Assembly (NCBI GenBank): GCA_963775235.1 | Contig: CAVZHY010000002.1 | Span: 868,001-932,000 of the forward strand | Length of the DNA: 64,000 nt | Direction: 5' to 3' | Origin: JBBDMC01 sp963775235 | GTDB lineage: Bacteria > Pseudomonadota > Alphaproteobacteria > Rhizobiales > Kaistiaceae | Shown: positions 1 to 5,922 of the stretch, one piece after another | Layout of the letters: each line of letters begins with the position of its first letter | Position numbering within the stretch: position 1 is the stretch's first letter | Translations under genes and position numbers: made by a program | The notes under the pieces: generated by a model | What the model was told of the DNA's origin: nothing | Database searches by the model: none | Seen by the model: the letters and a program-made list of their open reading frames with translations, nothing else

Positions 1-96
1 GGCGGCGAGCGCGGCGCCAAGCTCCGCCCGGCTGAGTCCGGCGAGCGACGGCCTGGCTGTGGTGGCGGATGGAGCGAGCGCGGTCATCTGAGACAT
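1..96 (-). CDS. rlmN: 23S rRNA (adenine-2503) methyltransferase RlmN, N-terminus only (tentative)
   Basis: Only the first 32 codons lie in the window; the gene runs leftward off the edge. RlmN is the radical-SAM enzyme that methylates A2503 of 23S rRNA and A37 of some tRNAs. The call rests on the segment PSLAGLSRAELGAAL, which resembles the opening segment of rhizobial RlmN proteins, and on an IalB-family gene directly upstream on the same strand, a neighbour pair I recall from Hyphomicrobiales. In-frame ATGs at 96 and 87 are both possible starts. None of the catalytic cysteines is visible, so the name is tentative. Confidence 0.55.
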   Translation of the reverse strand, partial: MSQMTALAPSATTARPSLAGLSRAELGAALAA

Positions 97-280
97 GTAG
101 GTAGCCCGCGGGGTTATAGCGCGGGGCCGCGCGATAATCACCCGGCTCACCTCGTCTCCCGCCAAAGCCGGTCAGCCGACGGCATTGGGGTGGTTCAGCG
201 GTGCATCATTTCCTGATGTACCGCGCCCGGGACATGGCAACGAATGCGCGGTCTGCGGTCCACCCGCCTTTACGCAACTC

Positions 281-373
281 CGGACGGAAAAGTGCAGGCC
301 ACTTTTCCTCGAATTGCTCTTTCTGACGCAATCCCGGACGGAAAAGTGGAGTCCACTTTTCCTGGAATTGCTC
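281..373. repeat. Tandem pair of 54-base palindromic repeats (array 1)
   Basis: Two copies of one unit begin at 281 and 335, exactly 54 bases apart. Each unit has CGGACGGAAAAGTG, four spacer bases, the inverted arm CCACTTTTCC, then the tail GAATTGCTCTT. The second copy folds as a near-perfect hairpin (GGAAAAGTGGA against TCCACTTTTCC). The array ends at the TAA stop of the minus-strand ialB gene, so the hairpins would lie in that transcript's 3' end. The same unit recurs at 1052, 1106 and 28636. Between 97 and 280 I see no gene. Confidence 0.85.
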
Positions 374-886
374 TTACGGACACTCGGAGGCGGCCTTATC
401 GAGGGCCGCGGTGACGCCCCGCAGAGAATAGGTGTCGTTGCTCACGGTGCCGCGCTTCGACTGGCCGGTGACGGTCATCTGGTGACCGGCCTTCATGGCA
501 TCCACCAGGGCCGCCTGCTGGTCGGCGACCGACCAGGCGGTGTCGCCCTGGCTTTCGCTGGTGAACATCTTGAACTTCTGCCCGTCGATGTCGACCGTCA
601 CGTCGGCGTTAGGCGCGAACGGGTAGCCGATGATGGTGCTCACCTCGTTGCGGATATTCTTGGCCGGGATAGAGGTGACCATGAAGAAGGCCGGGTCGCG
701 CCCGCTGACGGGCTGCGAATACTTCTTGTCCTGAGGCTGCGCCGCGATGAAGCACATCTTGCCGTCAGGGTTGTCCTGGGTGAACGTCGACCAGTACTCG
801 AAAGTGCCGACGTTCTCCTGGGCGAAGGCCAGGGTGCAGGGTGCAAGTGCTGCGGCCAGAGCGGCGATCAGGATGCGACGTTTCAT
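374..886 (-). CDS. IalB-family secreted protein
   Basis: This 170-residue protein belongs to the family named after invasion-associated locus B of Bartonella. Members are periplasmic or surface proteins of unknown molecular function that are common in Hyphomicrobiales. The ATG at 886 follows a GGAG ribosome site by a few bases and opens a classical signal peptide: MKRR, an Ala/Leu core, and cleavage after AFA. Earlier in-frame starts would put about 35 unlikely residues ahead of that signal. The mature part has a cysteine near residue 45 and another in the C-terminal SECP, consistent with one disulfide. It reads toward rlmN and probably shares a transcript with it unless the repeat hairpins at its stop codon end transcription. 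Confidence 0.85.
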   Translation of the reverse strand: MKRRILIAALAAALAPCTLAFAQENVGTFEYWSTFTQDNPDGKMCFIAAQPQDKKYSQPVSGRDPAFFMVTSIPAKNIRNEVSTIIGYPFAPNADVTVDIDGQKFKMFTSESQGDTAWSVADQQAALVDAMKAGHQMTVTGQSKRGTVSNDTYSLRGVTAALDKAASECP

Positions 887-1051
887 GATTCTCCAGCGGT
901 CGGTCATCGCGCGAGAATTGCTGCCTGTACAAGCATTGGTTAACCTTGACTGAACCGGGTTACCATTTCGTGAACCAAGCTGTTGGCGCACCGACCGAAT
1001 CCAGCAAAACCCGACGACAATGTGACGCGCCGCCCTGCCTCCCTTGTCTCC

Positions 1052-1142
1052 CGGGCGGAAAAGTGGAGACCACTTTTACTGGAATTGGTCATTCTGGCGC
1101 AATCCCGGACGGAAAAGTGAAATCCACTTTTCCTGGAATTGC
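1052..1142. repeat. Tandem pair of 54-base palindromic repeats (array 2)
   Basis: Copies start at 1052 and 1106, again 54 bases apart, with the same arms and the GGAATTG tail as array 1. The second copy folds as GGAAAAGTG against CACTTTTCC. The array lies between the ialB upstream region and the stop codon of the DUF1232 gene at 1143. It abuts that stop in the same orientation as array 1 abuts the ialB stop. Confidence 0.85.
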
Positions 1143-1502
1143 TTAGCGGTCGTCCAGAGCCCGGCGGGCGGCGTCGCGGTGGGAGGCGGTAATGTGGGCC
1201 CGCACCAGGGCGATGGCGCCGAGGAGAACGGTGACATCGTCGCTGAAGCCGATGCCGGCGAGAATGTCCGGGATCACGTCGAAGGGCATGATGAAATACG
1301 CCAGTGCCGCCAGCAAGGTCGCCCGTACCCGCGCCGGCGTCTGCGGGTCGAGGGCGCAGAAATACGCAGCTACCAGCTCGTCTGCGAACGGAATCTGGCG
1401 GGCAGCCTTGCGCAGCGTCGACCAGAACCGGGCCTTCACCCGCTCCGAGCGGGACTGCTCGTCCTCGGGGCCGAGGATCTCTCCGTAAAGCACTTCACCC
1501 AT
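1143..1502 (-). CDS. YkvA/DUF1232 family membrane protein
   Basis: This 119-residue protein of the YkvA family (DUF1232) has one hydrophobic segment around residues 70-95. It contains the family signature YFIMPFDVIPD, a pattern of the form P-x-D-x-x-P-D at the membrane edge. The biochemical role of the family is unknown. The ATG at 1502 is chosen because GGAG lies seven bases upstream and family members begin shortly before this point; the open frame extends further only through arginine-rich shadow sequence. It is the last gene of a minus-strand run thpR-phhB-DUF1232, 64 bases after phhB. Confidence 0.8.
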   Translation of the reverse strand: MGEVLYGEILGPEDEQSRSERVKARFWSTLRKAARQIPFADELVAAYFCALDPQTPARVRATLLAALAYFIMPFDVIPDILAGIGFSDDVTVLLGAIALVRAHITASHRDAARRALDDR

Positions 1503-1566
1503 GGCGCGTCTCCGTTGGCCCTCAACATCGGACAGAGGGGCGGCGGGTGCAAGCCCCAATGCCCGC

Positions 1567-1860
1567 CTAACCTTCTGCGATGCGGTCGATCGCCCTGGCG
1601 AGGTCCACATCGCGGGTGGTCAGGCCGCTGGCCTCGTGGGTCGAGAGCGTGACGGTGACCGTCTTGTAGACGTTTGACCATTCGGGATGGTGATCGGCCT
1701 TTTCGGCGGCGAGCGCCACCCGCGTCATAAAACCGAAGGCCTCGCTGAAATCGGCGAAGGTGAAGGTGCGGGTGATGGCGTCTCGGCCATCGACGGGCCG
1801 CCATGCCGGCAACGCGGCGAGCGCCATGCGGCGTTCTTCAGTGCTCAGCCGGGTGACCAT
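1567..1860 (-). CDS. phhB: Pterin-4-alpha-carbinolamine dehydratase
   Basis: A 97-residue enzyme of full family length. It dehydrates 4a-hydroxytetrahydrobiopterin during pterin recycling by aromatic amino acid hydroxylases. Bacterial relatives have also been proposed to act in molybdopterin or folate metabolism. The active-site signature is present: EKADHHPEWSNVY, with the His-His-Pro triad, and a further histidine in LSTHEASGL. The gene begins inside the end of thpR (16-base overlap), which indicates translational coupling. No phenylalanine hydroxylase is visible in the window, so its substrate partner is not shown here. Confidence 0.92.
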   Translation of the reverse strand: MVTRLSTEERRMALAALPAWRPVDGRDAITRTFTFADFSEAFGFMTRVALAAEKADHHPEWSNVYKTVTVTLSTHEASGLTTRDVDLARAIDRIAEG

Positions 1861-2423
1861 GCGCGCTCCTCCTCATGGGGTGTCGGCGACGGTATAAGCG
1901 GGTAAGTCTGCTCGACCACGTAAGGGCCGCCGCCGACGGAATTGCGCGACGAGAACAGCACGAACCGGTCGACCGCGAACGGGCCCGCCAGAAAGCCGCC
2001 ACGCAGGCTGAGGTATTCGGCGACCTCGCGGTCGCTGCCGTTGCGCAGCCGGGCGAGCGTGATGTGCGGGGTGTACTTGCGGCCCTCCGGCGGCAGACCG
2101 ATGCGCTGGAAGATGCGTTCGTGCTCGGCCTGCAGCTCGCTCAGCGGCCGCGCCGGCTCAACGTTGGCGACGATGGCGTGGGGCTTGCCGGTGCCGAGGG
2201 GGCCGACTCCGACAAGACGCAGCCGGAAGCCGGACCGGCGGACCCGCTCCAGACCTTCGGCGACCGCCTCGGCCTGCACCATGTCGATGTCGCCGATGAA
2301 GCGCAGGGTCAGGTGGTAATTTTCCGGATCGATCCAGCGCGCCCCGGGCAGGCCGCCCCGCAGCATGGTCAGGCGAGCGGCGATCTCGGCTGGGATTTCT
2401 ATGCCAGTAAACAGTCGCGGCAT
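1845..2423 (-). CDS. thpR: RNA 2',3'-cyclic phosphodiesterase ThpR (2H family)
   Basis: This 192-residue protein belongs to the 2H phosphoesterase superfamily, which opens 2',3'-cyclic phosphates on RNA ends (formerly LigT, 2'-5' RNA ligase). Both catalytic H-x-T-x motifs are present: HLTL near residue 40 and HITL near residue 120. The ATG at 2423 gives the standard start MPRLFTGIEIP; the open frame continues upstream but that part is not family-like. It is first in a tight minus-strand operon with phhB and the DUF1232 gene, and divergent from the ybhL leader and gene. Confidence 0.92.
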   Translation of the reverse strand: MPRLFTGIEIPAEIAARLTMLRGGLPGARWIDPENYHLTLRFIGDIDMVQAEAVAEGLERVRRSGFRLRLVGVGPLGTGKPHAIVANVEPARPLSELQAEHERIFQRIGLPPEGRKYTPHITLARLRNGSDREVAEYLSLRGGFLAGPFAVDRFVLFSSRNSVGGGPYVVEQTYPLIPSPTPHEEERAWSPG

Positions 2424-2549
2424 GGCTGATCCCCCTGGTGCATGGATGACTTCGGAATCGGGCCCGAGCCATAAATCTCGGGTTGGTTGAGCATCTGTAA
2501 AGGGGTTCGCGGCACTTTTCGTGACAAACCGGGCGCGGCCCGGTGCCGC

Positions 2550-2643
2550 CCCGGCCCTTGTGTGGGCTGACGCCACAGACCATATTGTGGACCGAATCCG
2601 ACGGCGGATGCCGTTTACCGCAGAGGATCGAGAGGACCATTCG
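2550..2643 (+). ncRNA. Candidate structured leader of the ybhL-type gene
   Basis: The 94 bases before the BAX-inhibitor gene can form alternative hairpins. CCACA at 2573-2577 can pair with TGTGG upstream (2561-2565) or with TGTGG downstream (2586-2590), but not both, and a further short hairpin follows near 2597-2613. A ybhL leader RNA is a known comparative-genomics motif found upstream of this gene family in Rhizobiales. I cannot align this stretch to that model, so the identity is an inference from position and structure. Confidence 0.35.
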
Positions 2644-3402
2644 ATGGCCAACTACGAGAACCAGCCGCGCTACGGCGCAACCGTCGACCGCGGCGCGGTC
2701 GGCGTGATCGATGCGGGCCTCAGGGCCCACATGATCCGGGTCTACAACTACATGACGATCGGCCTGGTGCTGACCGGGCTGACGGCATTCGCAACCTATT
2801 CGCTGTCGTTCCAGGAGGTCGGCGGTCAGCTCCAGCCGACTGCCCTCGGACGGGCCCTGTTCGGCACGCCGCTGATGTGGGTCGTGATGCTGGCGCCACT
2901 CGGAATGGTGTTCTACCTCACCTTCCGCATCAGCAAGATGAGCGTCGGTACCGCACAGGCATGGTTCTGGGGCTACGCGGCGCTGCTGGGCGTGTCGCTG
3001 TCCTTCATCTTCATCGCCTACACGGCGGCGAGCATCACCCAGGTGTTCTTCATCACGGCTGCCACCTTCGGCGCCATGAGCCTTTGGGGCTACACCACCA
3101 GGCGCGATCTCTCGGCCATGGGCTCCTTCCTGATGATGGGCCTGATCGGTGTCATCATCGCGATGGTGGTGAACATCTTCCTCGCCTCGTCGGCGCTGAG
3201 CTTCACCATCTCGGTGCTCGGGGTCCTGATCTTCACCGGCCTTACCGCCTGGGACACCCAGCAGATCAAGGAAATGTACTACGCAAATGACGACGGCACG
3301 GTTGCCGGCCGCAAGGCGATCATGGGTGCGCTGAGGCTCTACCTCGACTTCGTCAACCTGTTCCTGATGCTGCTGCGCCTGATGGGCAACAGCCGCAGCT
3401 AG
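2644..3402 (+). CDS. Bax inhibitor-1 / YbhL-YccA family integral membrane protein
   Basis: This 252-residue protein has seven hydrophobic segments after a soluble N-terminus of about 35 residues, the layout of the TMBIM/YbhL family. Relatives act as pH-sensitive calcium leak channels or as modulators of the FtsH protease; the bacterial role is uncertain. The second half contains the family block TGLTAWDTQQIKEMYY and ends in a short hydrophobic C-terminus. The start MANYENQPRYG at 2644 is chosen over an upstream in-frame ATG because the earlier part overlaps the structured leader and is not family-like. A strong terminator follows the gene. Confidence 0.9.
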   Translation: MANYENQPRYGATVDRGAVGVIDAGLRAHMIRVYNYMTIGLVLTGLTAFATYSLSFQEVGGQLQPTALGRALFGTPLMWVVMLAPLGMVFYLTFRISKMSVGTAQAWFWGYAALLGVSLSFIFIAYTAASITQVFFITAATFGAMSLWGYTTRRDLSAMGSFLMMGLIGVIIAMVVNIFLASSALSFTISVLGVLIFTGLTAWDTQQIKEMYYANDDGTVAGRKAIMGALRLYLDFVNLFLMLLRLMGNSRS

Positions 3403-3424
3403 GCGCGGACAGGTCGCGAGTAAG

Positions 3425-3454
3425 AAAGGCGCGGGTCTCTGGCCCGCGCCTTTT
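3425..3454 (+). terminator. Intrinsic terminator after the ybhL-type gene
   Basis: AAAGGCGCGGG at 3425-3435 pairs perfectly with CCCGCGCCTTT at 3443-3453 around a seven-base loop and runs into four T residues. It lies 22 bases past the stop codon. The flanking A and T runs let it work on either strand. Confidence 0.85.
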
Positions 3455-3511
3455 CAATTCGTGTCGCCTTGCGGATTGCAACCGAGAAACCGCGGGGATA
3501 TTCGAACCCTC

Positions 3512-4042
3512 ATGTCCGCCGCGATCATCCGCCAGGCCATCCCTGCCGATCTCGCCGCGATCACCGCGATCTACGACGAGGCGGTCCGCGACGGCACCGC
3601 AAGTTTTGAGATTGACCCGCCTGTCGAGGCGGAGATGGCGGGGCGCATGCACGAGCTGATCGATGGCGGCTACCCCTACGTGGTCGCCGAGCGCGGCGGC
3701 TCGGTCGTTGGTTACGCCTACGCCGGGCCGTACCGGGCGCGGATGGCCTATCGCCATACGGTCGAGGACGCGGTCTATCTCGCCGAAGACGCCCGTGGCC
3801 AGGGGGTCGGCGGCGCGCTTCTCAGGCGCCTGATCGGTGAGACGGAGGCGCGGGGTTTCCGACAGATGATCGCAGTCATCGGCAACTCCGCCAACGTTGC
3901 CTCGATCCGGTTGCACAAGGCGGCCGGCTTCGAGATGAGCGGCACCCTCAGGGACGTCGGCTATAAGCACGAGCGCTGGCTCGATACGGTGATGATGCAG
4001 CGCACGCTGGGGGCGGGGAGCCGGACCCCGCCGTCGCGTTGA
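3512..4042 (+). CDS. GNAT N-acetyltransferase, phosphinothricin/methionine-sulfoximine type
   Basis: A 176-residue single-domain GNAT acetyltransferase. It resembles the bar/pat and MddA group, which acetylates the amino group of phosphinothricin, methionine sulfoximine or related amino acids using acetyl-CoA. The acetyl-CoA loop is present as RGQGVGGALL near residue 100, and the family C-terminal block GFEMSGTLRDVGYKHERW is intact. The start MSAAIIRQA at 3512 matches the usual beginning of the family. It is a single gene behind a terminator and convergent with the DUF2794 gene. The natural substrate cannot be read from the sequence. Confidence 0.88.
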   Translation: MSAAIIRQAIPADLAAITAIYDEAVRDGTASFEIDPPVEAEMAGRMHELIDGGYPYVVAERGGSVVGYAYAGPYRARMAYRHTVEDAVYLAEDARGQGVGGALLRRLIGETEARGFRQMIAVIGNSANVASIRLHKAAGFEMSGTLRDVGYKHERWLDTVMMQRTLGAGSRTPPSR

Positions 4043-4059
4043 GGCGGGGTCACATGACG

Positions 4060-4158
4060 CGGCGCCCGGCTTGCGCCGGGATGCCGCCTGCCTCCGACAA
4101 CCGGTGCGCACCCCACCTGCCGCGCTAACGCGCGGTCCCTCCTCCCCGTGCCGGGGAG
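4060..4158. repeat. Cluster of short palindromes between convergent genes
   Basis: Three hairpins lie in the 131-base gap between the GNAT and DUF2794 genes: CCCGGC-TTGC-GCCGGG at 4065-4080, CCGCG against CGCGG around 4119-4134, and CTCCCC-GTGCC-GGGGAG at 4142-4158. The first resembles one arm of the palindrome found inside mtaB near 18.5 kb. The cluster probably serves as a two-way transcript end or is a remnant of REP-like elements. Confidence 0.5.
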
Positions 4159-4173
4159 AGCGGTCGAATCAGA

Positions 4174-4545
4174 TCAGGCCACGATCCTCAACTGCGGATC
4201 GAGGACGCGCAGAACGTGGGCAAGGTCGGATCCGCGCTTGAGGATCAGACCGCCCGGGGCGACGACCGAATAGGCGCCCTGGCGCCGGGCCTGGCGCGGC
4301 TGCTTGACGATGCGGTAGAGCGGCACTTCGGAGGAGCGGCGGAAGACCGAGAAGACGGCGCGATCGCGTGTGTGGTCGATGGCGTAGTCGCGCCACTCGC
4401 CATCGGCGACCTTGCGGCCGTAAACTTCCAGAATTTCGTTGAGTTCCTGACGATTGAAGCTGATCGGAGCGCTTCGGCTACTGGCGGCAAGGGCTATCAG
4501 GTTCGCCCTGCCGCCGGACGGCTCTTTGTCTTCAACCTCGTTCAT
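4174..4545 (-). CDS. DUF2794 family protein
   Basis: This 123-residue soluble protein belongs to a family of unknown function that I know only from alphaproteobacteria. The conserved core is easy to see: GEWRDYAIDHTRDRAVFSVF, followed by PLYRIVKQP and GAYSVVAPGGLILKRG. There is no signal peptide or membrane segment. The ATG at 4545 is preceded by GGAGGG at a suitable distance. It follows the patatin gene on the same strand after a 348-base gap that holds a plus-strand terminator, so it probably has its own promoter. Confidence 0.85.
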   Translation of the reverse strand: MNEVEDKEPSGGRANLIALAASSRSAPISFNRQELNEILEVYGRKVADGEWRDYAIDHTRDRAVFSVFRRSSEVPLYRIVKQPRQARRQGAYSVVAPGGLILKRGSDLAHVLRVLDPQLRIVA

Positions 4546-4599
4546 GCGTTCCCTCCTTTGTCCAGATGGGGGCTGTCAAACAAACGTCATGATCGCGCT

Positions 4600-4894
4600 C
4601 AACGCCCGCCAAGGCAAGGGCATGAAACCTCCCTGCAGAGGGCGTTCGGGCGACGGATTCGACCGCCCGCGAAAACCACGATTTCGCCGTCTTTCGGCCC
4701 TTGCCCGGCCACCTTGGGCGGCGAAGATTCAATCGTTGCCTCAGACGGTTCGGTTCGGCAGGAGCCACGGTAGTTTTCAGCCCCCCAGCCCCCCGGGGTT
4801 TTCTGTCCGGACCGGATCGACGACAATAGTAACGTGTTGTCCCAATCCTCGGAGGTAGCACCTTGGCCGGCGCTCGCGCCGGCCAAGCTTTTTT
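4600..4894 (+). ncRNA. Candidate small RNA ending at a strong plus-strand terminator
   Basis: No plus-strand gene precedes the intrinsic terminator at 4863-4894; the nearest one ends at 4042. The upstream stretch can fold: GGCAAGGGC (4613-4621) pairs with GCCCTTGCC (4697-4705), enclosing GACGG/CCGTC (4652-4656 and 4687-4691) and GCGAAA/TTTCGC (4669-4687). I see no match to SRP RNA, RNase P RNA, tmRNA or 6S RNA landmarks and no clear promoter. The 5' end given is a guess. The gap between patatin and DUF2794 otherwise holds no convincing gene. Confidence 0.3.
4863..4894 (+). terminator. Strong intrinsic terminator reading on the plus strand
   Basis: TTGGCCGGCGC (4863-4873) pairs with GCGCCGGCCAA (4876-4886), followed by GC and six T residues. 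The T run lies only on the plus-strand side. On the minus strand the hairpin is preceded by the end of the patatin gene but followed by GGTGCTACC, so it does not look like that gene's own terminator. Confidence 0.8.
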
Positions 4895-5805
4895 CAGGCC
4901 GCCTTGATCAGTCGACGGACCGCCGGCATGGCGTGCGACACGGCGATGCGGCCTTCCTCGATCGCCTCCCTCGCCCGACCAAAATCCATCGGGTTGAACG
5001 ATCCGACGCGGGGCTCCAGCAGGATCTGCGGCGGCTCGCCGGCGAGGCGGCTGCGGGTTATCTGGTCCTGCATGATGCTGATGGCGGTGATGAGGACATC
5101 GAAGTAGCCGGGTGCGGCGGCGCCCGGCTGCATCAGGCCGAACACGAATTCCGACACCGACCGCTTGGCGCCGCCGTTGCCGTTGGCCGCCTCGAGCTCG
5201 CGCTGAAAGCGACGCGACCGCTTGGCGGCGGGGACCGAGCCGCCGGCCTCGAAGAAATCGCCGTTGAGGTTGACGGCGATGATGATATCGGCGCCGAGCG
5301 CCCGACAGGCGGAAACCGGAACGGGGTTTACCAGACCGCCGTCGACCAGCCAGCGGCCGTCGACGGGAGCCGGGCTCAGGATGCCCGGCAGCGCGATCGA
5401 GGCGCGCACCCCGTCGACTATCTGGCCTTCCCTGATCCACACTTCGTGACCGGAGGAGAGCTCCGCCGCGATTGCCGCGAACGGCTTGTCGTAGTCTTCG
5501 ATCGCCCCATCGACGCCGAACTCGCGCAGCTTGTTGATGATCGACTGACCGTTGATCAGGCCGCCGCGGTTGAGACGGACGTCGAGCATCGGGACGATCT
5601 TTCGCCAGTTGAGGCCGAGTGCCCAGGCCTTCAGCTCAGGCAGCCGGCCGGCGATGTAAGCGGCGCCGACGAAGGCACCGATCGAGCAGCCGCAGACGAT
5701 GTCGGCCTGGACGCCGGCCTCTTCGAGCGCCTCGATGACACCAATGTGCGCCCAGCCGCGCGCCGTGCCGGCGCCAAGGGCAAGACCGATCCTGGCCGTG
5801 TGCAT
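4894..5805 (-). CDS. Patatin-like phospholipase, RssA/NTE type
   Basis: A 303-residue patatin-fold serine hydrolase. The oxyanion-hole glycine block GLALGAGTARGWAHIG opens the protein, the nucleophile elbow is GCSIGAFVG near residue 40, and the catalytic aspartate is in VDGGLVNPVPV near residue 155, so the Ser-Asp dyad is complete. Close bacterial relatives (RssA-like) are presumed to act on phospholipids or lysophospholipids at the inner membrane, but substrates are poorly known. The ATG at 5805 is the natural family start. The gene is divergent from htpG. Confidence 0.9.
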   Translation of the reverse strand: MHTARIGLALGAGTARGWAHIGVIEALEEAGVQADIVCGCSIGAFVGAAYIAGRLPELKAWALGLNWRKIVPMLDVRLNRGGLINGQSIINKLREFGVDGAIEDYDKPFAAIAAELSSGHEVWIREGQIVDGVRASIALPGILSPAPVDGRWLVDGGLVNPVPVSACRALGADIIIAVNLNGDFFEAGGSVPAAKRSRRFQRELEAANGNGGAKRSVSEFVFGLMQPGAAAPGYFDVLITAISIMQDQITRSRLAGEPPQILLEPRVGSFNPMDFGRAREAIEEGRIAVSHAMPAVRRLIKAA

Positions 5806-5843
5806 CGACGGTCCTCGTTTGTCCGGGCCGCCCCGCCACGGGG

Positions 5844-5873
5844 CTTGAAAGACCCGCTGGAGCCGGCGATATC
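5844..5873 (+). promoter_or_regulatory. Putative promoter of htpG, possibly heat-shock type
   Basis: CTTGAAA at 5844-5850 is followed after 17 bases by GATATC (5868-5873), 50 bases before the htpG start. CTTGAA is the -35 core of alphaproteobacterial RpoH promoters, and htpG is a classical RpoH target. The -10 element is only a fair match, so a housekeeping promoter remains possible. Confidence 0.4.
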
Positions 5874-5922
5874 ACAGACCGATTTATTTAGGGTCAACGG
5901 CGACTGCGACGAGTTGAGGTCC

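Noticed and set aside
4599..4886. 95-codon minus-strand frame between patatin and DUF2794
   Set aside because: It would start with TTG inside the terminator hairpin, no ribosome site is visible, and no family is recognisable. The composition is only mildly protein-like, so I left it out as a gene.
4560..4894. Known RNAs (SRP RNA, RNase P RNA, tmRNA, 6S) for the orphan terminator region
   Set aside because: None of their conserved sequence landmarks can be seen, so the region is reported only as an unnamed candidate.
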